From NCBI GenBank assembly GCA_003184365.1, contig NKYR01000189.1:1-55097 (forward strand): 55,097 nt of DNA, in the 5' to 3' direction. Under the pieces are notes generated by a model, which saw nothing but the letters and a program-made list of their open reading frames with translations, did not search any database and was not told where the DNA came from. Below, piece after piece: positions 1-11,428 of this stretch. Each line of letters opens with the position of its first letter. Positions within the stretch are counted from its first letter, which is position 1. Source of the DNA: Evernia prunastri. Lineage: Eukaryota > Ascomycota > Lecanoromycetes > Lecanorales > Parmeliaceae. A program made the translations under genes and the position numbers.

Positions 1-597
1 AGCAGCTGGAACCCTGTTATCCGACTGGATAGAACTACGTAAGAATATCATCTCTCGTGGCAAACACAGCAGAAAAAAGAAAATGAAACACGTGGCAAAG
101 TGAATCTCATATTCTTTGGCCACTAAAAAGCCATCAAGCCATCTGATGCGTACTTTCCCAGAAACGTGGATCTGGGGTTGAAATTGTGGCTTCGGGGAAC
201 GATCCCTAGCTTCCGTCATCTCTATGTTGTACCCGTTTCCTACCCCGATGTAACGTATCGTATACGCTTACCTCAATTAGATACTCGTGCTTCTTCTCGT
301 GGCGGAATATATGTCGTTCTCCTCTTGGCTTTCCTACACCAAAAGTCTTATGGTTGCATCCTTTGACATCAAGTATGATCAAAAGACAATGTCAAGGTGC
401 TCAGGGGAGAGGCAACGCCCAAAGATTGGCCACAGCAACCCCCACTCCAATTACACACCTCTTTCCATTCTGAAAATTGCTGCGCGTTTCTTTCTATATA
501 AATCCATTGCTGAGTGCATGTCTCGTCCTCCGCGATCAACTCTTGGCTCACCAAGTGCCGGGAGAAGAAAGGCGACGCTCTACGCTTTCATACAAGC
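1..597. other. 5' flank without a supported gene
   Basis: Several short open frames cross this stretch, but none has a recognisable motif, good splice context or family resemblance. It probably carries the promoter of the rhodopsin-like gene that starts at 598. A TATA-like run (tctatataaatc) lies near 492-503, about 100 bp upstream of that start codon. I see no repeat or RNA gene here. Confidence 0.4.
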
Positions 598-2288
598 ATG
601 GGATTTTCGGATACAGCTTCTTTAGCTATCGAGTCATGGACCTTATACGCCCTTGCCATCTTGACTGTTACTGCGAGACTGTCAGTATACCTACGTCTAT
701 CTCCACCCTGGTCTTTCCTATCGCCAAGTATCTAAAAAGCTCTTTAGGGTATCTCGAACAATACTACTAGGCTCGGTCAGAAATTGGGCCATTGATGACT
801 ACCTAATGTTCTTTATCGTCGTACGTTTCTCCTTTTATCGCTCTATCTGTAAATCCATCAACGCTAGCTCTCATCCTATACACTTGCCCTAGACTTAGTT
901 TTTAAGTCTCTACTTTAATAAGCTCGTAACTGACTATGAGTATAATCTATAGCTTTTATATACAGTGGTCATCGTCGGCGTCAATCAGACATCAGTTAAT
1001 CTCAACAATTATCTTCCTGATTCCTTTTTCGCCACCATTACTGCAGCTGAGACTGCAAGTGCTATATATGGAAGTAAATGGGCGTTCGCAACGGAAATAA
1101 GTAAAGTGACAATGATCTGGTCGTGTAAAGCTTCCATGCTAATATTGTATAACCGCATAACGTAAGTAGTTGCTTTTTGAATTTGAATTTGGAAAGTGTG
1201 AGGCTGGGGTTTAACAGCAGGGCTCAAAATGAAGCTGCTGGCTAACATGTCCATATTTTAGTGACGGCCTATCAATATATCATCGGGCAGTTCAATGCAT
1301 TGGATTATATACTTTGCTTGGGTATTTGGTTGTCATAATATGCTATCTGGCCGCGTGGTGTCACCCAATAACAGCGTATTGGGCAGTACCTGTTTCAGAA
1401 TGTGAGGCCCTCAAGCAAGTGCAGAGGATCATCAGGAGCTAACCATCAACTGCAATAGCGCAACTCCAATGTGCCTCTTATTATAACCATTTGATCAACG
1501 ATGCCGTTTGGAATATCTCATCTGACTTGATGATTCTTTGCCTTCCGCTTCCGCTATTTATCAAAGCACTATTACCCTTAAATAGGTATTTATATAAATT
1601 CTTTACCAAAATTGCGCACTTTCTTGAATTCAGCTGATATTTACTCCCTCCCACAGAAAGATTATGCTTTTTGGAATATTCAGTTTAGGTATCCTTGTCG
1701 TAAGTTTCTCTTCCATTTCCTATAAGTACACGGTAATTGATTTCCGAATCCCATTAGATCCTTTGCGCAATCCTCAACCGTTACTATAACTTTACTGGCG
1801 GCTTCGGAGACCTCTCCTATCTGAACTGGTACGCCGGCGAAACCTCCACTGCCGTCATTGTCGTCAACGTCCCCCACCTCTGGCCCCTTATCAACCGCCT
1901 CGTGGGCCTTGGCTCCTTCAAATCCAGCTCTGCGGTTATCGACGACTATTCCTCTAGAAACTGCTTCGCTCACGGCGAGGTCAGAACCATCACGCGCAGC
2001 CAGCCGAAAGATTTCGATTATGCGGGATATTTCCGCAGCAAGACCGAAGAGCGGTTAGCGAAAGCGGGCGCCTGGACGGGAAATGGAGGTACTGCGAGGG
2101 ACGATATACAGATGAGGAATGTCGAGGGGAATAGTATAGGAGATGCGGCTACGGCTGAAGTTGGGAGGAGGAGAACGATGGATGAAGAGGAGGGCATATG
2201 GCCGCTTCATAATCTTTATCGTCATACTGTGTCGCTGGGTGCGGAGGGGATTGTCAAGACGGTGTATTTGAATCCGTTTGTTGAATGA
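598..2288 (+). CDS. Fungal rhodopsin-like (Pth11-type family) integral membrane protein
   Basis: Seven exons give a consistent open frame of about 390 aa: 598-680, 781-820, 953-1161, 1262-1401, 1459-1585, 1657-1699 and 1758-2288. All introns are GT-AG. The product carries hallmarks of the fungal rhodopsin domain family: ESWTLYALAILTV at the N terminus, NWAIDDYLMFF, GSKWAFATEISKV, QLQCASYYNHL followed by ISSDLMILCLPLPLF, and NWYAGETSTAVIVVNVPHLW before a hydrophilic cytoplasmic tail of about 120 residues. Such proteins are seven-helix plasma-membrane or vacuolar proteins, mostly of unknown ligand. The junction of the first two exons is the least certain, because family members usually have a few more residues there. 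The family call is firm; any signalling role is inference. Confidence 0.85.
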
Positions 2289-2344
2289 ATGAATGAATGG
2301 ATGGATGGATGGATGGATGGATGGATGGATGGGTGGGTGGGTGG
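2283..2344. repeat. Tetranucleotide microsatellite (GAAT/GGAT/GGGT)n
   Basis: A run of tetranucleotides begins at the stop codon of the rhodopsin-like gene and grades from gaat through about nine ggat units to gggt units. It forms the start of the 3' UTR region and is likely length-variable between strains. Confidence 0.9.
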
Positions 2345-3038
2345 CCGGATTCTGGGCTTTTCGATCATGACTCTCTATGGAGATGCCGGGGATATCTCCG
2401 TTGCCTTTTTATCAAAAAAACAAATAAAATGATATTTAGGGACTGCACTCACTATCTCAGGCTTTTGAAAATACGGTGAAACTCACGCCTACAAGGCTTA
2501 AGGTTTGTTTACAGAATTCTCACAAAAATTCGACGACCTACCTTACACTACACCCAAGCGTGACCACATTCCATGCGCCTCCATCTGCGTCTCTAGATGC
2601 ATATCGGCCTTCAAGCCTTTCCACCTTTGCCTCAGCTTGTGGCCCTCAGCCTCGATATTTGACATTCAAACAGAGAGCGCGTACACCGAACTAAAGAATA
2701 CTACGACTCACTCACTCATACCTCCGACGACTAATGAGAGAACTATCATGAGGGCTACCTTATGCGTGAAAGGATTGACTGGCACTGGAATACTTTGTTG
2801 CCTACATGGGAGAGAAGCCTTCGCAGCTCGATCCTCAATTGATCTGCTGGCCAGTGCTCGCAACATTCATCCCTCATCTCGTTTAGTGGTGAAGCCTGGC
2901 TGGACTTCGTCGTGATACAAAAGGTTCGCAGTCCTCCTAGACTTTCAATTTATTTGGTTAACTCACGTCTTTCATAGTTTTCTCCTTATATCGGATTCCC
3001 CCAACCTGAACATAGACGCAATGCCGGTAACTCTGCCC
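2345..3038. other. Intergenic stretch, no supported gene
   Basis: Two overlapping open frames of about 70-136 codons cross here, but neither shows a motif or codon pattern I can defend. Upstream exons of the SWIM-like gene may lie here: the frame of that gene is closed upstream of 3039 and no convincing start codon follows. Confidence 0.35.
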
Positions 3039-3728
3039 TAAACCCACATATCACAACAAGGGCCACGGGAAGTCCTTCGTGGCCATGGTGAAAACAATCG
3101 TCAGCCTAACCGTACTTCTTCATCACTTCCACTATCTATTTCTGGATATACTGGACTGCGTTATGATATTCAACACTTGTCTCCCGTTTCTGCTGGACGC
3201 GCTGCCGAGGGTATAGACGCGAGTTTTATATTTCACAGTCTCGAAAGCATAACAGATGATCAGAATAGATATATTGCGTTTCAGCTACATGTTCCAGTCG
3301 CTGTACGGGTTTATGACCCCGATATTCAAGGACTACGACAGAATCGAGTTACGTGTAACTGTATAGATTATCAGAGTACACAATCTGCATGCGCTTATCT
3401 CTACGTAAGTCGAGTCAATACCCTTTATATATTGTATCTGCCCTAACCTTTCTAGTGGCTCTTCACGCGCTTGAATGATGTGTTGAGAGGAGATCAACAA
3501 GAGAGTCAGCAAGACTCGACGCAGATAGAAGTGATCTCCGGATTAAGTGCTCTGTATTCTTTAATCGATCAACGACGTGATGTCTTACGCAGGGATCTCA
3601 AGGATAAGCTCGAATTGGATTCCGACGAATCGATTTTCGAGGATATCACATGGGATGACACCTTACAAAACGAAGCCGCAGAACCCAACCACCATCTTAT
3701 TCTTCGCTCGAATCCCATGTCGTGGTAG
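3039..3728 (+). CDS. Hypothetical protein with SWIM-like CxC...C cluster (partial 5' end)
   Basis: Two exons are visible, 3039-3404 and 3456-3728. They are joined by a 51-nt GT-AG intron (gtaagt...tctag) that keeps the frame. The spliced region reads CNCIDYQSTQSACAYLYW, which resembles a SWIM-type zinc-binding pattern (CxC, then C with a downstream aromatic or His position), but the usual final histidine is a tyrosine here. An acidic tail follows (LELDSDESIFEDITWDD). The first in-frame ATG (3021) meets a stop at 3036, so the true start must lie in an unseen upstream exon or the gene is decayed. Function is unknown. Zinc binding is inference and doubtful given the missing histidine. Confidence 0.5.
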
Positions 3729-4975
3729 AAACAACGAAGCTGTTTGAACCCCTAGCATCGCGTGCTTGTATGGGGGACAATTACGGTCACTATCGATATG
3801 AGGTGCAGGACACCTGAAGCGGGTAGTGATCGATTGGCAGGGTTACGTTTTCTAAATTTCATTGTTTGATGTGGTATTCTCATGGACATCGACGGGGGGT
3901 TATTGTCTTTCCTTGGTAGATATAGTACATCAACGCTTGAGCTCAGACTGCTATCTAAACATTTCCCTCTCTCAGATCGCTTCGCATTCCACTTTTGTCT
4001 GAAGTATGTAAGCCCACTGACGTCTAGGTATTTCAGCTCCATTCCAGATCTAAGCGGCGTAATGCAGACGCTACCACTTCGTTTCGTCGGTAGGAGTCTC
4101 ATCATAGAACGAGATCTTACATGGAAGGTGAGACACATCCACCCTTTACCGAAAGACTTATCATCATCGTCACTATGGCTTCTTCCCTTGCCCGTCCCAT
4201 CCGTCTATTAATTTTCACTCCCTCCTCTTACGCCCTTTCAGTCTTGACCCATCTGTTATCTTTCGTTAAGGCGGTATTTATTTCAGACAGAAGAGGACGT
4301 CGCGTGGGGTATGCTTGTCTGGACTGACAGTGGTAATGCTTCGGTTGACGCTGATACTCATGATAAGAGTTGAATCATCTGAGGCGCACTCGACATCAGC
4401 TTAGGATCTAGACGTCGAAGCTTCTTGTCCATACCTGATCGCTACTCAAGAGAGGGCAATACGAAAGCGATCCCCCACTAAGTTTTCTCTTCATCGTAGT
4501 CAAGCCGCGGCAGCCGATGTTGGGACGATTAAATATATGACCGTTGTCAGTAATACTATTCAATCACTAGGAACTGTAGGTCGAAGAAAGGGCAGCGCGT
4601 TGAAGCACGCGAGGGAGGACTGAGGCCAGGGATATTTCTCACTTTGCGAGACACGAAAGCGTATTGACTGTCTTACTCTACAAGAGTGTAGCTGTGATCT
4701 TGTGAATTGCGGAATGCAGAGCCTCATTGTTCGGCCCTACATTTATCCGTACACCTATTTTCTGTCAGAAGCAGCCACGCAGCTCAATTCTCTCCCGAAG
4801 CCACTATTTCTGTGAACAAGGAAGCAACCCATGAAAAGTTATACACACGTGACCTGACGTCTAAATCCTGCGGCTCGACCAAGCAGAATTTCCTACCAGC
4901 CTGCCCTGCCTCAATCCTCGGTCGAAATACGACGCTCGATTAGTGCCTATCGGCTGTTGCTGCCCTGAGCCCTCC
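3729..4975. other. Stretch without a supported gene
   Basis: Overlapping open frames of up to 128 codons on both strands (around 3752-4211 and 4707-4943) show no recognisable domain, and no splice model links them to neighbours. It may be 3' sequence of the SWIM-like gene or decayed coding DNA. Confidence 0.35.
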
Positions 4976-5134
4976 GCCTGTGAACACCCAGGAGAGACTT
5001 CCCTAGGAGGAATATCCTAGGAGGAGATCTAGGCAATATGAACTTCAATTCTGGACCTCGCTGGATCCACTTCGCCTGGTGAACACCAGGAGAGACCTCC
5101 TAGGAGGAATATCCTAGGAGAAGACCTAGGGGGA
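4976..5134. repeat. Two direct repeats with CCTAGG palindromes
   Basis: A unit of about 58 bp occurs twice, at about 4976-5034 and 5072-5132. Each copy begins with a cgcctg-type sequence and gaacacc, followed by aggagagac, and contains the core cctaggaggaatatcctagg, an interrupted palindrome (two CCTAGG arms around an 8-nt spacer). The copies differ at a few positions. No open frame or terminal repeats are evident around them. This could be a small tandem repeat, a remnant of a repetitive element or a protein-binding array; the sequence alone does not decide. Confidence 0.7.
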
Positions 5135-6049
5135 GGAATGTCGACATTGGCGGAATAGAAATCCATGGGCAAACCAGCAAGCAAGTGGTTTATATATAAG
5201 TTGTACTGAGCGGTGGCACAAGGAGTTGGCAATAGTTTAGCGGAGCACAGAATATGAGCTTGACCAGCAGATATTTGGAGAAGTTACACCTTCAAGACAT
5301 CGCACAACAAGCAGATTCGCTTTCAAGCCGTCCTTGATCCTTCATCGATGCTTGAAATACCGATAGCGGTGGCAGTGCAACAAGGTGTGCTCCCCGCCAT
5401 TTGATCATATCGATAACACTCCTCTGGATCTCACCCGAACAGTTTGACGTCCACTATGCGTCTCAAACTCTTTCTGAAATTGGCACTGTTCTGCCGGTGG
5501 CGAGGATCCTTGGATTGTACATCGACAACGGACTTTCCAAACACATTGTCTCCGACAAACCTACAAGAGCTTGAATAACCTCTGCCCGGCACTGCTCGAC
5601 GCGAGATAGTACCTTCAAATGAACCGATTCCCGTAAGCAGTGCCTCATCGACGACGGTTGATCAATGACCGGCGGCAGCCGACGGAAGCCGACGGAGGAT
5701 AGGGTTCCGATCTGTTGGGAGAGATGAAAAGCACGCTGGTCCGAGACCCAGTTCAGGTCGGAGGTCTCAATGGAGTAAAGAATAAAGATCTCGAGCACAG
5801 TGCTAGATTTTCCGAGTATCTTCGGGTTTCATGCGCATATCTTTCTTCGCCTTCTCCATCCCCGACTAGATGACTTGTGAGACCTCAGGTCTCCTGCTAG
5901 GCCTCTTGTTGACCTGAGACACTTTCTTTGATCGTCGATTCGAGGAGACTTTGGGTGGAAGATTCGTTTGAGCTCTGACTGGAGTCCTGTGACTGGAGCT
6001 AGTAAATGTATCAACGTCCAGGGTAAGCTCGTCAGCTGACATTGTACAG
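5135..6049. other. Stretch without a supported gene (probably decayed)
   Basis: Open frames on the minus strand (5463-5798, 111 codons; 5829-6014) have no recognisable motif. The plus strand directly upstream of 6050 does not continue the TauD-type reading, so the N-terminal two-thirds of that gene is missing or mutated beyond recognition. Confidence 0.35.
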
Positions 6050-6431
6050 CATCGGCGAAGGACTCTCAGCCATCCACCCCATCATCCGCACCAACCCCGT
6101 CACAGGCTGGAAATTCGTCTTCGCCCTCGGCACCCACGTGTAGCAGGTCAATGGCGCGACGCCATTGGTATCGAAAGCGCTGTTAGAAAGGTTTGTGCAG
6201 TCGACTGTTAGAAAGCATGACTTGCAGGTCCGGCATTGCTGACGGAATCCGAACGATGCGGCGATTCGTGGTAATAGGAGTGCTTATCATGCTGCGGAGC
6301 CGGATTATGAGGGTTTTGGGGGGAGGTGGGATTACGAGGCGGTCAGTGTTGGGGAGAGGAGGTAGGAGGCGTTGCGGGAGTTGTCAAAGGAGGGCAGTGG
6401 GAGTGTGGAGGGTTCTCTTCCCAGTCCATAA
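6050..6431 (+). pseudogene. TauD/TfdA alpha-ketoglutarate dioxygenase, C-terminal remnant
   Basis: One continuous frame reads the C-terminal third of a TauD/TfdA-type Fe(II)/2-oxoglutarate dioxygenase. It has the block HPIIRTNPVTGWKFVF, which carries the 2-oxoglutarate-contacting region, then LLERFVQS, HDLQVRH, NPNDAAIRGNRSAYHAAEPD and a VSVGERR-like end. The frame holds three in-frame stops (TAG 6141, TGA 6240, TAG 6363) before the terminal TAA at 6429. Each is explicable by a single transition from CAG, TGG/CGA or a similar codon. The tryptophan usual in the AIWDNR motif reads Arg-Gly. Known members use taurine or other sulfonates, or aromatic ethers. This copy cannot make a full enzyme. 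A possible acceptor site (tgtacag) immediately precedes the remnant. Confidence 0.85.
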
Positions 6432-6703
6432 TCTAGCCTTAAAACGGGGAACGTGGAAAGCTCAAATAGCATATAGAGTCAGGCAAGCTGCAAAGCAATG
6501 TCGTATTCTTAGGTGTTGGTCTTTGTACACAACCTTGATGTAGAAATTCGAGAGGCATCAAGCCAAAGCGGTTCGGCGGTGTGGAAACAATCCAAAGAAA
6601 GATTTGTGGAGACAATCCCCTCCGTTCATTTCGAATTTGCCTAGTACAGAGTACTTCAGCTTTGCAATCGCAACTCCTCCAGCCTGCCTGCCCAGACGGA
6701 ACG

Positions 6704-7905
6704 ATGCCATCTCCAGACGTCAGCCCCCCACCTCTCAAACGCCGCCGAACCTCCGATCCCCCACCACCCCAAATCCACCCTCCCTCTCCTCCCCCGCCCT
6801 CACCTCTGCCATCCATCTCGACCCACGACCCGCCCTCAGCACCCACCGCCCCCAGCCTCCGCACCTACTCCTGGAACATCAATGGCGTCGGCCCTCCCTC
6901 CCGCCCTCCACCCTGTCCATCACCACCTTCCTCCAACCAACCTCCGCCGCCACCACTCCCTCGGAACCCGCACTGCCACCACCACGGCTACCCTCACTCT
7001 GGGCGAAACTCAAGAGGTGGAAATGCCCCCACATCCTCTGCCTCCAGGAGGTCAAGATCGCCCCCTGCCGACGCGACGACCCAAGCCTCCGTCCGCCGCG
7101 CCCTCAACGCGCCTTTGGACCGGGACGATGACAACGACGCCCCGCGCCAGCATCTCTACGACGCCCTCTTCTGCCCGCCGCGCGGTCGACACAACACCAC
7201 CGGCTTCGGGGGAAGAGTCTACGGCGTCTGCACGCTTCTGCGCCGCGACGTCCCCGAGCCCGCGACCGGGACGGTGCGATGGGATCTCGATGGCCGCGTC
7301 TTGCTGTCTGAGATACCGCATTGGCGCATTTTGGTTGCGAATGTATACGGAGTGAACGGCACGACGGACGGCTACCGCGACCCCGGCACAGGAAAGGTGT
7401 TCGGGAACCGACACGGTCGGAAACGCATCTTCCACTCCCTGCTGCGGGACGAGCTCCGCCGATACGAGGGCACGGGGTGGGACATTGTCGTCGCCCGTCG
7501 ATCCGTCCCCGCGACTGCGCACGGGCGAAGAACACGTGCGGGACCGCGCAGATTTCGAAGACAAGTTCGTGGGGGAATTGCGCCTGGTGGATTCATTCCG
7601 CGCCGTGCCCGGGGGAGCGGAAGGGGAGATTTAGCTAGGGGCCGTGGGATCAGGCTTGAGGCTGGGGTGGGGGGAGGGTGAATCTGATGCTGGTGACGGG
7701 GGGTTGCCGGCGGAGGAGAGGGTGAGGGGGGTGGATGTGTTGGGTTGCGAGGGGGAGTGGGAGTTGAGTGATCATGTGCCTTTGTTTTTGGAGGTGGGTG
7801 TGGGGCTGGTGCAAGGGGGGGGGGGGGGGGGGGGTAGGCTGGGGAAGGCTGAGATAGAGGAGCGGAGAGATGATAGGAAGGAGAAGGGTGTGGATTGGCG
7901 TTGAG
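6704..7905 (+). pseudogene. Endonuclease/exonuclease/phosphatase (AP endonuclease/DNase I-like) gene, frameshifted
   Basis: The frame opens at an ATG at 6704 (MPSPDVSPPPLKRRR), passes a long Pro-rich stretch and reaches YSWNINGVG, the first EEP motif (about codon 70). The homology then moves to another frame for SLWAKLKRWKCPHILCLQEV (catalytic Glu in LQEVK), and back for RRALNAPL, FGGRVYGVCTLLRRDV, RWDLDGRVLL, VANVYGVNGT and GWDIVVA. After this point the GDL-type block, which holds catalytic Asp/Asn residues, is absent and the frame shifts again to RLRTGEEHVRDRADFEDKF and a stop at about 7672. SDHVPLF, the last catalytic motif, is seen in yet another frame at about 7768-7789. A G20 homopolymer (7815-7834) lies in the tail. 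The family repairs abasic DNA or acts as a nuclease. At least three frameshifts plus a catalytic deletion argue for a pseudogene, though the homopolymer could add sequencing error. Confidence 0.8.
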
Positions 7906-9098
7906 CATTAAGTGGAAGGAAAGGATGATTGCGGTGCACTTGCCACAAGCAGTGAACATGACATAAGCTTCCACGACCCCTCAAAATCCCAGCTGTCACC
8001 TTTGCCACCCCCTAGCTGGCTTCTTTATCACTATCTACATAAAGCATGCCACCTACTTCTCAGCTGCTCATCGTCTTAGCATTTCTTCCCGCCATCTGAG
8101 AATCTTTGTCACATCAACCATCTTATACCCCAATCACTATCCATCTCTGCGACGAGGAACACAACGCACTCTGTTTGATGGAGGGTTAGAATGCATGTCC
8201 GGTTCGTACGCAATCGATATCGACTCGCAGCGTGGTATTAACAGATAATTCTTTTCGAAAGCGAATACCAGGGCGTGGGGTTCTCAATGAGATAGATGAG
8301 AAGATGAAAAGGGATTTTGGCGTATGAATGTAGCTAGCTCTGTTTGCTTGGATGTGTTGCTGTGACTTTTGACGGGATACAGGGAGGTAGGAAGGGGTCG
8401 GTGATCTGATAGGGTAGAGAGGGCTCAAGTGACGCTCGCCAGTCGTTTTGGGTTCACGGTGGTGGTGAGTGTGGCTGCGATGTCCAATTGGTTTATCATT
8501 GGGAGCTGCGGTCAATGGATTCATTTTTTTGCTAGTTGGATATTGGGGATGATGGTTCTGCTCTGTCTAAGTTAAAGACTGGATTTGAATTATTTCTGCG
8601 ATCTGGTAGAGTTGAATCACCGTTTCAAGAGTTGTTTTGATAAAGACTGGAGGTTCATTTCGTCGAGATAGTCGTTACCGCAGTATCCAAGTAAATGCTA
8701 ACGCAAGGGTGCGAGAAGTGTAGAGAAATATAGATCGTTAAGCCCTCGTGTACATGGCAATAACCTTTGCATCCAAGTGTTCCGATACTGCAAATCCGAG
8801 CTGATTCGGTCGTTTACTGGGTGGAGGACTCTCTCCCGGGCCTCGATGCCTAAATAAGTATGGCTCCCTACATACTAACTTTACGCTAATGCAAGTCCTG
8901 CGCCCCGTTTTGCCTGTAACCAAAATTGCAGAAGGTCCTGAAGTGGTCGAAGTGTGCTGCTAGAACTTCATAATATGTAGACTGAAGAAAGAAGGTTATA
9001 CTTGGCCAATCGCTGTTAGGACTGAGAACTATGTATGCATCAGCGAACTGTACATCATGAGTCCAGTTTGCATTGAAATGCTCGGGTGTATACCTTAG
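7906..9098. other. Intergenic stretch, no supported gene
   Basis: The open frames here are short, on both strands and without motifs. A few in-frame codons upstream of 9099 might belong to the next gene, but an in-frame TAG at 9096 blocks that reading. I see no RNA gene or repeat. Confidence 0.35.
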
Positions 9099-10688
9099 CG
9101 GCATGGCCATTATTGCGACAATCCAAGCCATTTCCACCCCATCGCCCACAATTGGGTGGGAGGAGCAATTGGCGCGGTGGGCCTTGCTGCTGGTATTGCT
9201 GCAGGTGCTTTGGTTGCTGGGTCATTGGGTTGGATCATTGGGGGAGCAATTACCGCTCTCTTCGGAAGTAAGTTGTTGTCGGCCGACGACGCTTTAGGAT
9301 CTCGGCTGATTGCTGCAATCTAGTTCTTTCCGATATATTCTTGAACGCAAACCAATCAGTCGTTGTGACGGATGTTCAGCAAATTATTCAATGGAAGATG
9401 TTTGGCGACGCCTCTCACATCGGCAATGGTACGCATCATTCTTATCTTTCGTCTGTGATCTCAAGACGCGCATTTTTTTTCTTTCTCGAGATTCACGAGG
9501 TTGACATTGACAATAGAACAATGTCAAAAGAAAACGACTGATCTTTCGGGCAATCTCAATTGTACGACAATATACGGCTCAGGCACGCTGTTCTCAGTGC
9601 TAGGTCTGAATAACTTCGATTTCATCGCTTTTCTGATTTAATATAATCAGAGATACTCAATAAGCATTTCGATACGTCACTCTGCTTGCAGAAACTCTGC
9701 ATTGAAAGTTGTCTCAAAGAGCTGAACTAACGACTCGGCGAAAACTGTAGGACATCGCAGCTGCATGATTTGTTATCGACTCGACTGTGAAAAATAGTGA
9801 AAGCGACAAGATCGCGACAATCAACTGCAATAACAAGAAATGTGTCGAGGCTGGCAAAGCTGGATGCATGAGTGCTGATTCGTCATTATTGTGTAATCAT
9901 TTCACATTTGCAATTAATCGATACGCTCGCTGCACTCGAGAAGTGCATCATCTGAAGAAGACGTCGGCCTGCGCCCTTCAGCCATCATCTTTTACTTCTA
10001 GATTTTGAATATTATGCTGATTTCCATCCTCTTTCACCAGAGACTTGATTACTTTATCAAATCTCAATGTCACAGCATCCGACATCTACAACAAAGTCAT
10101 TCCCGACTCAGATGAAGACTGCAAGCTCATCGTCTATCCCGACACTCAATATTATGAAACATACAATCTCTCAGTCACAGGTCTTCCATCCGCCATAGCC
10201 TGCGAGCTTTCCACCTCCTTCAACACCGACGGAGTTTCTCTTCCCGTCGATACCGACACATTCGACAATATCATCAATACTACATCCATTGACGACCAAG
10301 ACGACGTCTACGTGCCCGTCTTCTTCGTCAGCCCATTCGCCTCCCTCTTCAACAACGACTACGTCTGTCTCTCCTATAGCGACGCATCTCTCTACCTGTC
10401 ATCAGGGACGTATCAAAAACAAAGCGGGCTGAGCTTCGAAATTAAAAACGTGGATATTCTGACCCTTCTCGCCGACGACTACGAACTCCAAACCTACTGA
10501 GAAGACGCACTCATCCCTCGCGATCCTCGCTCACAAGATCACACGATCGACGAATACATCATCAATTAATTCCTTTCTTCTAAATCCAACATCTTCTACG
10601 CTTTCGCGGCCGATATGCAAGTCATCGATCGAAATCGCGACGAGTAAGCCAAATTTATCATTTCGGGTCTCTCGATTGGGCTCGATCT
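9099..10688 (+). pseudogene. Decayed spliced gene with glycine-zipper hydrophobic segment
   Basis: The first visible exon encodes a Gly/Ala-rich hydrophobic segment (VGGAIGAVGLAAGIAAGALV and on to ITALFG), probably membrane-inserting. A GT-AG intron (about 9269-9323) leads to LSDIFLNANQSVVVTDVQ and WKMFGDASHIGN. A second (about 9429-9515) leads to a Cys-containing block with NLNCTTIYGSGTLFSVL. Further Cys-containing sequence (ATINCNNKKCVEAGKAGC) follows near 9800. A long exon from about 10041 (acceptor caccag) encodes 151 residues to a TGA at 10498. The same frame continues in protein-like fashion beyond that stop, with further stops at 10567 and 10645, until an LTR-like sequence begins at 10689. 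I do not recognise the family firmly. The build recalls C-terminal parts of large secreted fungal proteins, possibly of the enterotoxin-A-like type, but that is only an impression. Confidence 0.5.
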
Positions 10689-10911
10689 TGTCAGAACCGT
10701 GCCCAGAGTCAAGTCTAATGGGGGTAAATTGAATAAGACAACTAGATAAGGAGGAAATATGTACAGAAGAAGAGCGCTTAAATACTAGGAAGAATCCCCG
10801 CTAGCCTATGTGTCAATGGGAATGTGTCAATAACCAATAAACACTCTATGTGCTAGACACATAGCCATAAACACTCCCTATGTGCCTGACACCTAGGGTA
10901 CGTCCGTAACA
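10689..10911 (-). repeat. LTR-like sequence, reverse orientation
   Basis: A 223-bp sequence runs from tgtcagaacc to gtccgtaaca. Read on the minus strand it begins TGTTACGGACGT and ends GGTTCTGACA, the TG...CA form of an LTR, with a TATA-like tatttaag inside. It contains two related units of about 27 bp (aaacactc...gtgc...gacac...tag). Its reverse complement recurs at 11429-11591, and its first about 45 bp recur at 35922-35968. It abuts the decayed gene on its left. Confidence 0.7.
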
Positions 10912-11428
10912 AGGGGGATGCACCCTATTCCGTGACAATTAAATACGAAATATCTTTTCGAGTAAATAATACTTTTACGTTTAAGTTATAAAGATACGAC
11001 TTTATAAAGATTAAATTGAAAGATTAACTTTAAAAAGATATTATAAATTAAGTTATATTAAAGCGCGCTAAAAAAAATATTAAAATTATAAAAATCTTAA
11101 TAAGAGTAATTAAAATAATTAGATTCGAAGAGCTAAACGTATAAGAAATCGTGTGAAATTATTTAATAATATTATTAATAAAGTTAAAGAAGAAAGAGAA
11201 AATAATTAAAAATTAATTTTAATAATATAAGAAAAAAGATAAGTATTTTAGTTATTATTCTAATTATCGTTAAGTCTTTAACTTAAATAAAGTATCTTTT
11301 ATTTATTTAAAAGATTTATCGATTTTTAAATAGTAAAAGACTTTAGAATTATAACTTTCATTAATAACGCGTGTAATACGTGAATATTTATTTATATCTA
11401 ATAAATCTATTGCTTATAAACGAGTTTT
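10912..11428. repeat. AT-rich, RIP-like spacer between inverted LTR-like copies
   Basis: About 500 bp is extremely AT-rich with no open frame of note. After a short GC-balanced start (agggggatgcaccc) it becomes almost all A and T, like the internal part of a RIP-mutated element. I cannot assign it to a family. Confidence 0.6.

Noticed and set aside
7372..7974. 200-codon Pro/Ser-rich minus-strand frame over the EEP gene
   Set aside because: It is a low-complexity shadow of the GC-rich plus-strand gene, whose catalytic motifs are recognisable.
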